A DNA stretch of 64,000 nt from Lewinella sp041392765 (GCA_041392765.1 JAWKLL010000005.1:141325-205324), one strand, 5' to 3'. Shown: positions 44,341 to 54,494, counted from the first letter of the stretch. The notes: generated from the sequence alone by a model not told the origin. A program made the numbers and translations.

Positions 44341-47295
44341 TCACCTTGTTTTCACAATTCGCAGGATGCCTAGTGGTTGCCCCGCGCTGACGAACGTCAT
44401 CTGGTAAATTCCCGCCGTCCAACTGGCAACATCCATCCATTGTTGCGAAGTGCCTTCCGGCCAATATTGCCTTGTTACCTCGCGCCCCAGTGCGTCGGTA
44501 ACGATCCATACGCCTTCTCTCGACAAAGGTTGCCCTTCCATCCTGATATTGATTCCGTCGTATGCGGGGTTGGGGCTAGCCACCCACTCAAGAAGGTTAT
44601 TGGGCAGGTTTCGCGTATTTACCGTACAGGTGTTGAAGTCCAGCATGGTAAAAGACTCGCTATTGACCCCAGGGCAAAGCGCACGGACGCGGAGCGTATA
44701 GTTTTCACAACTATCCAACCCCACAACTTGTAGATTATTGCCGTTCACGGCTAACGGCATCCAAGCTACGCCAGAGGCAGAACGGTAAGCCGCCTCGTAA
44801 TCAAGCGCCACACCCACCGGCTGCCAAGAAAATGAAGCAGAAGCATAATCCGCATTAGTCATCTCTAAACCTTCTACTTCGGGACATACTTGCAATGGTG
44901 AGATGTTGACACAATAATCTTCCATTTCACCAAACTGGTTGCTACCAAAAGGGCAAGCCTGTGTAGCCGAATTGAACTGCATAAGAATTCGCATCCTCGT
45001 ATTGCCTGTAGCCGCCGTCAGCGGGACGGTGATCGTACCATCCACGGGCTGAGTAGAAGACTGGGGCGTATCAAACACTATTTCATTAGAGGTGAAGCTG
45101 CCATTCTGGTCAAAGTCTATCCAGATGCGCCAATCTTGGCCAAACATATCATTAGTAGGGTATCCGGGGGTCAACCGCAAGCTGTAGGTATTACCCACTT
45201 CTACGGCTATCGCTTCAAGGCTTGCACCAAAATCCTGATAGCCAGTGGCACTGCCCGCAGAAACATTGCTAAAAAAGCCACCTATCTCTACCTTTTGTAT
45301 GTATTCAGCATCAGCATCTAATACATTGAGGTTAACACAATAATCTTCCTCCAAACAAGCACCGCATCCTGCACTAAAGAAACTAACTATGGGTGTCCAA
45401 TCGGTCGCTGTCCCCGTGCAAATAGTGCGCACCTGATACTCGTACAGCACACATGGAGATAACCCCACCAATTCAGCCATTGTCGTGCTGGTTGGCAGCG
45501 TTGTCCAAGTAGGCGTGCCTTGTGCGCGGTATCGCACTTCGTAGAATTCGGCAGCCAGCACAGAAGCCCAGCTTACCACGGCCGTCGTAGTGGTAATGTC
45601 TGAAACCGTAACATTGGCGGGCGGTACGCAACACCCATCCGTTTGGAAAAAACGACTTTGTTGAAAAGGAATGACATCGCCCGCGCAGTTGGAGCGAAAC
45701 TGGTATTCATATTCTTGGCAGGGCGTAAGCCCCGTAAAGACCACAGGATTGGGTACATCTAAGACCGTCACCAACCAGTCGGTGCTGCCCACGGGTCGCA
45801 AACGAACATCCACAGAAAGCAAACTGTCGTTGGTATTCCAATGTATTTCGGCATAGGTATCTGTGATATTTTCTACTCGTATGGAACTGGCAGGCAGGCA
45901 ACCATTGCAGGTAGCCAGCAAGTACTGCATGCTATTGTAAACGTTCAGTCTGCCTCCTGTGGCGGTGATGCCTTCCAAAGCAGGCAGGGGATCTACACCC
46001 TGTAAAATAGCCTCTCTGAGCAGTAAGGCAGCAGCACCCGGGTCGGATTGGGTCAAGGCCATCAAATTAGGGCAGTTTAGGCTATACAATAGGGCAATAG
46101 TACCCGTTACATGAGGAGTAGCACCCGATGTACCACCGAATGTGCCGTAACTGCTGCTATTAGTGAGCGTGTAAGTACCCTGTCCTGGCGCACCGAGGTC
46201 GATGGTAGTGCTACCGTAGCCGGCAGACATTACTTTCTCATCATTGTGATTGGTGTTCGTTACCGCAATGAGATAGTCGCTGGCACAGGCCGTAGGCAGG
46301 TCGCCCTCCACATCTACATCCACGTTATCATTGGCGGTGGCCCCGCAATTGAGGATACCAGCCTGCCCCAAAATATCGTAAAACCCGCACCACAGGGGAG
46401 CATCTGCGGGGTCGCCGCCGTCCACGCCCCAAGACGCATTCGTCGCTACCACAAAAGCACCTTCCGTGCCACCAGATGCGTTGTATCGCAGCCGTTGCTC
46501 CAGTGCATACGAGTAGGCTTCCAAAACTTTGGATTCGGTGGAATTAAAATTGTTGTGAATAGTCATCACTTTCACATACCAGTTTACACCCGTCACACCC
46601 TGTGCATTATTGCCATCGGCGCCGATGATGCCTGCTACAGAGGTACCATGCCCGCCTCCGCTGATGTTGTCATTATCGGTATTGATATTCCAACCAGCGT
46701 AGTCATCGATGTAGCCATTGTTATCGTCGTCGATACCGTTGTTGGGTATTTCGGCATGGTTGTACCAACGGTTGCGTTGAAAGTCCACGTGATTGACATC
46801 AATACCGTTATCCAAGACCGCGACCACGATGGTATCCCCCAGCAGTGTGGTGCCACCGGTAGCTAAATCCCATGCTTCCACGGCATCAATATCGGCATCA
46901 GGCGTCCCGCCGGATTGGCCTGTATTTTGGTATTGCCATTGTTCATCAAACACGGTATCATCCGGCACCGCTCGCAGGAATACGTGATGGTTGAATTGAG
47001 CTACTATGCCGGCTGTGCGGCGCAGTTGAGCCAACAAAGCTTGACCATCAACCGAGGCAGGACTGAAATGCAGTAGCCAAATATTGGCAGGTCTTGATAC
47101 CAAATCGGGATGATGAAGAGGTTCATCCGGATGGTGAGCATTCCAAGTCTTCAACCAATCAGAGGCAGTGGTATTGGCAGGCAACTGCACCAGTACCTGT
47201 CCTGATTCGTACGATTGGGCAGCAAGTGAAAAGAACACACCAGACACCAGCAATAATACCAGCGCGGCTACAATGGAAAGGAGCTGTTGTTTCAT
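44341..47295 (-). CDS. Secreted subtilisin-like (S8) protease with T9SS sorting tail
   Basis: 984 residues from MKQQLLSIVAALVLLL. Signal peptide and prodomain (to ~150) are followed by the S8 catalytic domain: Asp in VVAVLDNGIDVNHV, His in GGGHGTSVAGIIG and Ser in GTSGATPHVTG. Then come two fibronectin III domains, a GEVED domain (GQDWRIWIDFDQNGSFTSNE), a further Fn3-like segment and the C-terminal sorting domain (ASPNPAYDGINIRMEG to LGILRIVKTR) that directs export through type IX secretion and surface attachment. DNG replaces the common DSG/DTG at the Asp motif. A nutrient-acquisition role is likely. Confidence 0.9.
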   Translation of the reverse strand: MKQQLLSIVAALVLLLVSGVFFSLAAQSYESGQVLVQLPANTTASDWLKTWNAHHPDEPLHHPDLVSRPANIWLLHFSPASVDGQALLAQLRRTAGIVAQFNHHVFLRAVPDDTVFDEQWQYQNTGQSGGTPDADIDAVEAWDLATGGTTLLGDTIVVAVLDNGIDVNHVDFQRNRWYNHAEIPNNGIDDDNNGYIDDYAGWNINTDNDNISGGGHGTSVAGIIGADGNNAQGVTGVNWYVKVMTIHNNFNSTESKVLEAYSYALEQRLRYNASGGTEGAFVVATNASWGVDGGDPADAPLWCGFYDILGQAGILNCGATANDNVDVDVEGDLPTACASDYLIAVTNTNHNDEKVMSAGYGSTTIDLGAPGQGTYTLTNSSSYGTFGGTSGATPHVTGTIALLYSLNCPNLMALTQSDPGAAALLLREAILQGVDPLPALEGITATGGRLNVYNSMQYLLATCNGCLPASSIRVENITDTYAEIHWNTNDSLLSVDVRLRPVGSTDWLVTVLDVPNPVVFTGLTPCQEYEYQFRSNCAGDVIPFQQSRFFQTDGCCVPPANVTVSDITTTTAVVSWASVLAAEFYEVRYRAQGTPTWTTLPTSTTMAELVGLSPCVLYEYQVRTICTGTATDWTPIVSFFSAGCGACLEEDYCVNLNVLDADAEYIQKVEIGGFFSNVSAGSATGYQDFGASLEAIAVEVGNTYSLRLTPGYPTNDMFGQDWRIWIDFDQNGSFTSNEIVFDTPQSSTQPVDGTITVPLTAATGNTRMRILMQFNSATQACPFGSNQFGEMEDYCVNISPLQVCPEVEGLEMTNADYASASFSWQPVGVALDYEAAYRSASGVAWMPLAVNGNNLQVVGLDSCENYTLRVRALCPGVNSESFTMLDFNTCTVNTRNLPNNLLEWVASPNPAYDGINIRMEGQPLSREGVWIVTDALGREVTRQYWPEGTSQQWMDVASWTAGIYQMTFVSAGQPLGILRIVKTR

Positions 47296-47345
47296 GGGAA
47301 ATAGTTGGTTGATGATTGTGTACAAACAGAAGCTCGTGCTGACTT

Positions 47346-47355
47346 AGAGTATGTC
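47346..47355. repeat. AGAGTATGTC motif, solo copy 1
   Basis: Ten-base match to the ends of the foldback element at 42712, 20 bp upstream of the subtilase gene's first possible start codon. Confidence 0.4.
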
Positions 47356-47428
47356 AATAAATAACACACGAGCTTCTGCACAACACGTGAACGCCCATAC
47401 CAACTGCTTGGTGTAGGAAAGTGAAAAT

Positions 47429-47665
47429 TTAACCCCTCCCTATACTAAAGGACTTACCCTTCGGTTTTTCCGTTTTCTTAGGCTCGTCCTTCATGCCGTC
47501 TTTCAATTCCCGTTCGAGGGAATTACGGGCATCGTTGAATTCGCGAATTCCTTTACCAATGCCGCGCATCAGTTCTGGAATTTTGCGTCCACCGAACATC
47601 AGGAGGATGGCGAAGAAGATAACAAGCATCTCGGGGAGGAAGTTAAATAAAAGCAGACTGGTCAT
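47429..47665 (-). CDS. tatA: Twin-arginine translocase subunit TatA/TatE
   Basis: 78 residues. One membrane helix (LPEMLVIFFAILLMFGGRK) is followed by the conserved FGG-x-K-IPEL hinge and an amphipathic helix (MRGIGKGIREFNDARNSLER), and a charged, disordered tail. Such proteins form the export pore for folded proteins. tatC is not in the window. Confidence 0.87.
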   Translation of the reverse strand: MTSLLLFNFLPEMLVIFFAILLMFGGRKIPELMRGIGKGIREFNDARNSLERELKDGMKDEPKKTEKPKGKSFSIGRG

Positions 47666-47687
47666 GCTGAATTAGATTTAAATATAA

Positions 47688-47852
47688 TAGAGTTGGTGAT
47701 ATGGAGACTATATGGGGGCAAAAATTCCCACTTGTCCCTACTCTTCGTTGCCGAATTGGTCACTTAGCTTAGGCTAAGCTCCCACTCCGCCGCCTCGATT
47801 AGTACCAACTGGGCTATTTTTCCCACCATAGCCCCCCATATCACCAACTCTA
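47688..47852. repeat. Foldback element of ~165 bp
   Basis: TAGAGTTGGTGATATGG (47688-47704) pairs perfectly with CCATATCACCAACTCTA (47836-47852), with more imperfect pairs inside and AGCTTAGGCTAAGCT near the centre. No frame lies within. Confidence 0.65.
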
Positions 47853-48045
47853 ATGCCAGTAAGATCGATTTTCCGGATGAACCACAGGATTGCCCACTCA
47901 TCTACTTGTTGTTTTGGCTTAATAAACAGCCCTTGATTTACACGCAAGTGTTGAAAAGAACAAGTATTAAGTGAGCCAAGAAATAGTCAGCATCCCATAG
48001 GAAAACCGAAACTGGATTTGGAGCACAAAGATAGTGGTTTTTTGC

Positions 48046-48096
48046 TTAGTAATTTGACGGGAATAAACTGTTCAATTTTTTTTATCCCGTCCCTTA
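48046..48096. repeat. Dispersed repeat, copy e (with hairpin)
   Basis: AGTAATTTGACGGGAATAA followed by an arm that ends ATCCCGTCCCTTA; nearly identical to copy a at 4401-4447 over ~45 bp. It lies beyond the 3' end of the 2TM gene 48146-48547. Confidence 0.75.
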
Positions 48097-48145
48097 ATCC
48101 CACTTTCTAAAAATGTGCCACGTGACTATACAACGACGATTTATA

Positions 48146-48547
48146 TTACACTAAATCATCTCGGTAAGCAGCCTCTTTGACCGCATCAGAAGGTTGAGCG
48201 GTAAATTCTTTCAACTCCAAGTGTTCATCAATGCTGAACCCTTTCTTCTGAGGTTTTGGCAAAAGCGGTCGGAGTTTTTCCAATTCCTTTTCCAATTGTT
48301 TTTCTTCCCATTCACGGGTACCCGCCTTTGTAAAGGGCAACCCATACACAAAAAGGTAGTGAATCGCTAAGGGCACCCCCCATACCATAGTGGGAAAGAT
48401 GAACCATACTTCACCGCCCGTAGCCATATTCATAAAGAAAAAAAACAGGTTGACCACCAGAAAAACAGAGAAGTGCCTGATAAATCGTTTTTTGTTCCTT
48501 ACTTTCTTGCGCGCCAGCGCGATGTGTTCGTGTTCCTGTAGCTCCAT
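48146..48547 (-). CDS. 2TM domain protein, first of three
   Basis: 133 residues. Two membrane helices (FIRHFSVFLVVNLFFFFMNM and WFIFPTMVWGVPLAIHYLFV) flanked by a basic N-terminus and an acidic tail, fitting the 2TM domain (PF13239). The tail ends AAYRDDLV, like that of its two neighbours. Function unknown; in Bacteroidota, such domains often lie next to LytTR regulators. Confidence 0.75.
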   Translation of the reverse strand: MELQEHEHIALARKKVRNKKRFIRHFSVFLVVNLFFFFMNMATGGEVWFIFPTMVWGVPLAIHYLFVYGLPFTKAGTREWEEKQLEKELEKLRPLLPKPQKKGFSIDEHLELKEFTAQPSDAVKEAAYRDDLV

Positions 48548-48568
48548 GAGGTGTAATGGTTGAGTGTC

Positions 48569-48888
48569 TTATACTAAGTCATCATTTTTGTATAACACTT
48601 CCTTGCGTTGGAGGGTTGTTGGTTGCTCTAATTCGAGGTGATCGTCGCTGTCCGAGGATACTTCATCCTCCTCTTCAAACGCACCTTTGAATACGAACAA
48701 CTGTAGGTACTCTGCTACGATGCCCATCCCCCAGCCCAAGATGGGCCAGTAGAACCACAAGTGGTTGGGAAGGTAAGCAGATTGAGTACGACGAAAAAAA
48801 TACTCATCGCCAAATAGGTGGACAAGTGGCGGAAAAACTTCTGTCGCCTGATTTTCAGGCTTTCCGGCTTCTTGCTGTTTTTACTCAT
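48569..48888 (-). pseudogene. 2TM domain protein, second of three, one frameshift
   Basis: Starts with ATG at 48886-48888 (MSKNSKKPESLKIRRQKFFR), then TYLAMSIFFVVLNLLTF; after one frame break in a CCC run at ~48765, NHLWFYWPILGWGMGIVAEY completes the second helix. The acidic tail ends VLYKNDDLV. It lies 21 bp upstream of the first 2TM gene. Confidence 0.7.
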
Positions 48889-48921
48889 CGTACTCAGTTT
48901 TTGCTAATTTTTCTACGTCTC

Positions 48922-49226
48922 TTACACCAAGTCTTTATCCCGCCAGCTTGGTTTACGAGGGCGGCCATATTGCTCACGGGAGTGAGTCGTGGGTTCTTTT
49001 TCCTTGCTATTCGCGGGCACATCTCCGTATAGGGAATAACCCTGAAAGCCAAAATTGTCCCCCATATCACACTGATTTTCCACAAGAAAGACCCACCTAT
49101 GCCGAACATCATCAGCACAAAGATGAACACATTGTATTTCAAAAAACGACGCAGACTGCTGCGAAAACGCCCTTCCCGTGTAGTAGATTCCTGCCAGTAG
49201 CAGGCAGATGCATGACAACTTTTCAT
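48922..49226 (-). pseudogene. 2TM domain protein, third of three, one frameshift
   Basis: From ATG at 49224-49226 (MKSCHASACYWQESTTREGR), then RRFLKYNVFIFVLMMFGIGG and KISVIWGTILAF; a break at ~49040 leads to a tail that ends PSWRDKDLV. Same two-helix plan and tail motif as the other two. Confidence 0.6.
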
Positions 49227-49308
49227 TTTAATTAATGATTGATTGCTCCAAATATGCACCCTTTGCTATCTTAAAGGCTATAAATCTCGACAAATACAAG
49301 CAAAAAAA

Positions 49309-49662
49309 CTATTGACGCGCCCAAATTTGCCGAAGGTAGTAACCGGAAACTGCTCCTAATCCTGCATAAACACCTCCTAAAAGAGAGGTAATGGCAACGA
49401 TTCTCCAAGCCGCCAAGCCGCCCAGCATATCTCCTATCTTGCCCGACAAGACGCTACCGTTTTGGGCATCTATCCAGCCGCTATAAGTACCCCACAACAC
49501 CCCACCCGCCAAAAGCCCCAATGCAAACGCTCCGGCAAAGGTGCCGTTTCGCATAGTTAGCCCTCCAACGATACCCGCAAGGGCGATGCTATACCACGGC
49601 AAAAAAAGGCATAATAATGCCCCTAATGCAACAATGACCAAAAAGGGTGTCGCTACTTTCAT
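49309..49662 (-). CDS. Glycine-rich membrane protein of unknown function
   Basis: 117 residues, three to four hydrophobic segments rich in Gly (FLVIVALGALLCLFLPWYSI, AGAFALGLLAGGVLWGTYSG, VAITSLLGGVYAGLGAVSGY). No motif known. It lies 83 bp from the third 2TM gene on the same strand. Confidence 0.65.
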   Translation of the reverse strand: MKVATPFLVIVALGALLCLFLPWYSIALAGIVGGLTMRNGTFAGAFALGLLAGGVLWGTYSGWIDAQNGSVLSGKIGDMLGGLAAWRIVAITSLLGGVYAGLGAVSGYYLRQIWARQ

Positions 49663-49805
49663 GGTGGAAATTTTTTCTTTTTATAAAAATCAACCCAACA
49701 ACTTGGTTGATTCGTTGTAAATTTGAGGCTATCTACTACAAGGGGTACATTGACCCGTCATGACCGATAGCGCAAATGTAGCCGAAATAAACCAACGTAA
49801 TTATT

Positions 49806-50288
49806 ATGGATCACACCATCAGTGCCAAAGTTAATGGAAGTTTTCAATTTTCACCAGAAGATTTGACCGATATTGATTTCATCGCTTTAGATGATACGCA
49901 CTTCCATGTTCTTTCCGGCAATACATCTTACCGAGCCGAATTGCTGGCAGCGAATCCGCTGAAGAAGACATTCACTATCAAGATCAATGGCAGCCGATAC
50001 GATATTCAGTTGGCGGATAAGTATGATATGATGGTTGAAAAATTAGGATTAGGTACAGTTACTTCCAAAACAGCTCGCAATATCAACGCACCTATGCCAG
50101 GATTGGTGTTAAAAATCATGGTAGAACCGGGCCAAGCGGTCGAGCCAGGCCAAACGCTCCTCATATTAGAAGCCATGAAAATGGAAAACGTCATCAAGGC
50201 GGTAGCATCTGGCGTAGTAGAAACGGTAAAGGTAAGCCAAGGTGCCGCCGTGGAAAAAGGCCAGTTGCTGGTGCAAATGGAAGCTTGA
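49806..50288 (+). CDS. Biotin carboxyl carrier protein-like protein
   Basis: 160 residues. The C-terminal half is a biotinyl domain with the attachment motif ILEAMKMENV (Lys of AMKM). The N-terminus resembles the carrier subunits of acyl-CoA carboxylases or biotin-dependent decarboxylases. The carboxylase partners are not in the window. The next gene starts three bases after its stop. Confidence 0.85.
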   Translation: MDHTISAKVNGSFQFSPEDLTDIDFIALDDTHFHVLSGNTSYRAELLAANPLKKTFTIKINGSRYDIQLADKYDMMVEKLGLGTVTSKTARNINAPMPGLVLKIMVEPGQAVEPGQTLLILEAMKMENVIKAVASGVVETVKVSQGAAVEKGQLLVQMEA

Positions 50289-50291
50289 GCC

Positions 50292-50678
50292 ATGTCCACA
50301 CGCCTTCCTTTTCTGTACATCATGCACATTGAGGGCAAAGGGCGGGGTGTCTTTACCGCCGAGCCTATACCCGAGGGTAGCAGTATTGAATCCTGCCCCG
50401 TTATTGTCGTGACCGCTGATGATACTGAGCGCATCCACCAGACCTTACTGCACGATTATTATTTCCTGTGGGGAGATGATGGCTCCTCCGCAGTGGCATT
50501 AGGGTACGGCTCCTTGTACAACCATTCTTCCTCCCCCAATGCCGATTATGGGATGGATTACGACAACCTAAGCATCGAAGTATTCGCCCTGCGCGATATT
50601 GCCGCGGGCGAAGAAATCACCTTCAATTACACCGATGCCTCCGACCAGCGCACAACCCTTTGGTTTGACGAAAACTGA
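50292..50678 (+). CDS. SET domain protein
   Basis: 128 residues, a compact SET domain: GKGRGVFTAEPIPEG at the N-terminus, YNHSSSPNA (the NHS motif that binds S-adenosylmethionine) and GEEITFNYTD at the end. SET proteins methylate lysine in proteins. The target here is unknown. It is almost certainly co-transcribed with the biotin carrier gene (3-bp gap). Confidence 0.82.
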   Translation: MSTRLPFLYIMHIEGKGRGVFTAEPIPEGSSIESCPVIVVTADDTERIHQTLLHDYYFLWGDDGSSAVALGYGSLYNHSSSPNADYGMDYDNLSIEVFALRDIAAGEEITFNYTDASDQRTTLWFDEN

Positions 50679-50716
50679 GGTTGAATAGATTTTTTTAAAA
50701 AATTTGGCATTTAGTT

Positions 50717-52113
50717 ATGGAATTTCCCCATCGGCGGCGTCCTATATATAAAGACCCGTTAGAGATGAAGGAAGATTTCTTGCATTTTGTGTGGCGGCTG
50801 CGGTGGCTTAAACCCATGCCCCTAACAACGACCTCGGGAGAGGAGATGGAAATTATTGACCCCGGCCAGCACAACCATCATGCTGGCCCCGATTTCCTCA
50901 ACGCACGTATCCGTATAGGCGGCGTGCTGTGGGCTGGCAACGTGGAGATGCACCTCCGTAGTTCGGAATGGAAAGCCCACGGACACCAGCATGATGCTAA
51001 CTACGAAAACGTCATTCTGCACGTGGTGCTGGAGGAGGATGAGCCTATCACCCACCCCGATGGAAGCCCCATCCCCTGCTTGAATCTGCGGGCTTGGTTG
51101 CCTCCCGGTTTGGCGCGGCAATATTTGCGCCTCTTGCACAGCGAACAGTGGGTTGCCTGCTCCACCCAATTACAGAAAGTACCAGCAATAACCCGCAATA
51201 TGTGGCTAGAGCGGTTGGTAGTAGAACGCTTAGCGGACAAAACACAGACGTTAGCCAAACACCTCGCCGACAACAACGGCGACTGGGAAGAAACCTTCTA
51301 CCAGCACCTCGCTTGGGGATTAGGATTGAAGGTCAACGCAGATCCCTTCCTTATGCTCGCCGAGGCTACTCCTTTAAAAACGCTGCTCAAACACAAAGAC
51401 AATTTATTCCAACTAGAAGCCCTTTTATTTGGGCAGGCAGGCATGCTGGAAGAAGAACCCGCCGATGACTACCCCCGTCGGCTACGGCAGGAATACCAAT
51501 TTCTTCGTAAAAAATATCGGCTGCAACCTATTTCAGTCAATGCTTGGAAATTTATGCGCATGCGGCCTGCTAATTTTCCCAGTGTACGCCTCGCGCAATT
51601 AGCCGTACTCATCCATCGTACCGGCCACCTATTCAGTAAAATGTTGGCAGCCCAACACCTGAAAGAGGTGGAGAATGCCTTTGTAGTGGAACTGTCCGGT
51701 TATTGGCAAACGCACTACCGCATTGATAAAAAGCCCCGCGATCCACTAAAACCTTGGGTAGAGATCGCATTCACTTATTAGTCATTAACATCATAGCTCC
51801 CTTCTTATTTTTGTATGGCCAACACCGGGCGGATGAGCGCTATAAAGAACGAGCATTAGCTTTGTTAGAAGCCGTTCCCGCCGAAGAGAACCACCTTATC
51901 AGTGCCTGGCATCGACTAGGCATAGTGGCACCTCAAGCAGCACAGAGCCAAGCATTGATACAATTGAAAAATAATTATTGCGATACGCGCAGGTGTTTAG
52001 ATTGTGCTATCGGTTGCCATATCCTCAAGCAGCCTGCTGCCGTGGAAGAAGAAGACGTACTCTATTTGCCGTCTTGGTGGCTGATCCCCGCCTCGCGTAC
52101 AAAAGGGGCATAA
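50717..52113 (+). pseudogene. DUF2851 protein, one frameshift
   Basis: About 455 codons. MEFPHRRRPIYKDPLEMKED, HNHHAGPDFLNARIRIGGVL and WAGNVEMHLRSSEWKAHGHQ are the DUF2851 hallmark. The frame shifts at ~51760-51775, and the rest (HLLVINIIAPFLFLYGQHRA to RRCLDCAIGCHILKQP) is in the next frame and has the CLDCxIG end of this family. Function unknown. Confidence 0.8.
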
Positions 52114-52200
52114 CAACTGACAACCAAAAAATTAGGGTATAATGGAGGGAGCATAACCAAATAGCCGTAACTTTGCGCGTCCAATACAGACAACGTATTT

Positions 52201-53388
52201 TTGAGCATAATTTTCGGATACTTGGAATTTACTACCACTTCAACTCCTACATCTTCCCCAGGACGCATCGTATTCATCGACGTGCTGAGGGCTTATGCCA
52301 TCTTGATGATGCTCCAGGGGCATTTTGTGGATACGCTACTCGATGTTGCATACCGCGATACAAGCTCAGTCATCTATAACACGTGGTTGTTTATGCGAGG
52401 CATGACGGCACCTGTGTTCTTTACAGTCACAGGGCTTGTTTTCGTCTATCTCCTACTGCGGGATGGGCGGCCTTTTCAGGAAAATAAACGCGTAAAAAAG
52501 GGGATACGGCGCGGATTTTTTCTGCTTGGTGTAGGGTATTTGCTAAAAATCAATTTCCCCGCGCTGTTAGTATTCCAGATATATCCGTGGTTTTGGGCGG
52601 TGGATGTGTTGCATATCATCGGCCTGTCGCTGATTGCGTTGATAGTGCTGGCGGGTATTATCGCTCGTGTGGGTGGGCCACTGCCACTGTGGATGCTGTT
52701 GGCAGGAATACTGACTTTTTTTGCCGACCCTTTCTTCACAGAGAACACCTTTGCGTACCTCCCCCGCTTCTTAGCGAACTATATCACGATGGATTACGGT
52801 TCCAATTTTGTAATCGTACCTTGGGTGGGCTTTACTTTTTTTGGTGGGGCATTAGGTGCGCTCCTTAGCAAACGACCCCAGTTGGCACAAGGACACTTGC
52901 TACCGATTGCCCTTTTAGCACTAGGATTTGCCCTGCATTTTGAAACGGCGTTCATGTTAGAAAGCCTATATGCTGCTACTCAATTCGATTTTTTGACGGT
53001 GCTGATCCATAACAACTACCTTTTCTGGCGCTTGGGGCATGTGTTTATTGTTATGTCGCTTTTTATTTGGGTAGTGCCACGTATTGGTAAAATCCCAGCG
53101 TTGATAACCCGCATCGGCAGCGAGACGCTTACCGTTTATGGCGCACATTATGTGGTGTTGTATGGCACTTGGTTGGGCGTAGGCTTATCGCAAATAATTG
53201 GCTACCGCAGCCTTTCTCCTATTCCTTGTGCCATAGGTGCCTTGCTTTTTGTCTTGAGTGGCGTTTTATTCATTGCCTATATAGACCCCATCCGAGATAG
53301 ATGGGAAAATGTAAAAAGTGTAGTGCGCAAATATTTCAAGCAATTATATGGCCAATTAGTAGTTGCTAGCAAAAAGTCTCAACTATAA
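52201..53388 (+). CDS. DUF1624/HGSNAT-like membrane acyltransferase
   Basis: 395 residues, about ten membrane helices. IDVLRAYAILMMLQGHFVDT and MRGMTAPVFFTVTGLVFVYL fit the heparan-alpha-glucosaminide N-acetyltransferase-like family, with the His of LQGH a likely catalytic residue. The frame opens at TTG 52201; no ATG is present before the conserved region. Substrate unknown. Confidence 0.75.
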   Translation: MSIIFGYLEFTTTSTPTSSPGRIVFIDVLRAYAILMMLQGHFVDTLLDVAYRDTSSVIYNTWLFMRGMTAPVFFTVTGLVFVYLLLRDGRPFQENKRVKKGIRRGFFLLGVGYLLKINFPALLVFQIYPWFWAVDVLHIIGLSLIALIVLAGIIARVGGPLPLWMLLAGILTFFADPFFTENTFAYLPRFLANYITMDYGSNFVIVPWVGFTFFGGALGALLSKRPQLAQGHLLPIALLALGFALHFETAFMLESLYAATQFDFLTVLIHNNYLFWRLGHVFIVMSLFIWVVPRIGKIPALITRIGSETLTVYGAHYVVLYGTWLGVGLSQIIGYRSLSPIPCAIGALLFVLSGVLFIAYIDPIRDRWENVKSVVRKYFKQLYGQLVVASKKSQL

Positions 53389-53397
53389 TTTCACGAT

Positions 53398-53904
53398 ATG
53401 CTACTACACCTGCAATTTGAGCAAACACCTGAAATGGCCTACGATTTCGCCTTATATCATTGGAAGTCGAACCGTTTTATGAAAGTAAGCCTGCTATTGT
53501 TGGCACTACTTGGTATCTTTTTTATCGTGGGGTTGTTTTTTCAATCCAACCCTGACAAGGAAATGATCTTCACCGCTTTGTTACCACTTGTGATGGTAGG
53601 AGTACTGTGGTTTTGGTTCATCCCCTTCACGTTGAAGCGGCAGGCTGCGATGAATGATACGAGAAGTAGAGTAGGACGCGAACGCGATATGTCATTTGAG
53701 GAGACGGGCATAACGGTAAAAACACAGCATACAGAAAGTTTTTTTGGGTACGAAGGTATCACCCATTGGGCCGCATCTGAGATGTGCTACTTTCTGTTCA
53801 TCTCGTCGAATCAGGCGTTCATTCTCCCCAAATCAGTATTGACGGACGACAAAGAAGCTGCCCTGTTATCGCTACTATCCGAGCAAGGTATCCCGCAGCA
53901 GTAA
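53398..53904 (+). CDS. YcxB-like membrane protein
   Basis: 168 residues, two membrane helices (VSLLLLALLGIFFIVGLFF and LLPLVMVGVLWFWFIPFTL), then a YcxB-like soluble domain (SFEETGITVKTQHTESFFGY, SNQAFILPKSVL). It begins nine bases after the acyltransferase gene's stop, so the two are probably one operon. Confidence 0.72.
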   Translation: MLLHLQFEQTPEMAYDFALYHWKSNRFMKVSLLLLALLGIFFIVGLFFQSNPDKEMIFTALLPLVMVGVLWFWFIPFTLKRQAAMNDTRSRVGRERDMSFEETGITVKTQHTESFFGYEGITHWAASEMCYFLFISSNQAFILPKSVLTDDKEAALLSLLSEQGIPQQ

Positions 53905-53942
53905 TAGGAGACGGAAAAAAACAAGTGATCCGTTTATTTTCG

Positions 53943-54494
53943 TCAAACTTCTTCAGACACCAATTGATAAATACAATCAAGGTTGCGCCCCAGCCCGTCG
54001 TAGTCTAGGCCATAGCCCACCACAAATTTGGGCGGTATCTCAAAACCTACCATATCAATAGGTATCTCATTGACGAGCATATCGGGTTTCAGCAATAAAG
54101 TAGCCAAAAAAATAGAAGCAGGCTGATGCGATTGTAGCAAAGGTAAAAAATGGCTCATGGTCAGGCCACTGTCCACGATGTCTTCTACAATGATGATATG
54201 TCGCCCCTGTATTTCCGCCGCACTGGGGCCTACCACCATTTCTACCTGATGGGTAGATGCCGTGCCTGCATACGACCTTGCGCGGACGAAGCTAATTTCA
54301 GCATCCCCCTTGAAAGCACGCACCAGATCGGAACCAAAAAGAAAAGCACCATTCAACATGACCAAAAACAAGGGGGTACGATCTGCATATAGCTCCTTGA
54401 GTTCTTGCCCCATTTCCTGCACGCGCTGCCGTATCTGTTCCTCCGACAAGTAGGGGGTAAACGATAGGTCTTTCAGCGTGATATTGCCTGCCAT
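53943..54494 (-). CDS. hpt: Hypoxanthine phosphoribosyltransferase
   Basis: 183 residues from MAGNITLKDLSFTPYLSEEQ. Purine salvage: hypoxanthine or guanine plus PRPP to the nucleotide. The PRPP-binding loop IIIVEDIVDSGLTM is clear, together with LNGAFLFGSDLVRA and the C-terminal GFEIPPKFVVGYGLDYDGLG. Convergent with the YcxB-like gene. Confidence 0.92.
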   Translation of the reverse strand: MAGNITLKDLSFTPYLSEEQIRQRVQEMGQELKELYADRTPLFLVMLNGAFLFGSDLVRAFKGDAEISFVRARSYAGTASTHQVEMVVGPSAAEIQGRHIIIVEDIVDSGLTMSHFLPLLQSHQPASIFLATLLLKPDMLVNEIPIDMVGFEIPPKFVVGYGLDYDGLGRNLDCIYQLVSEEV

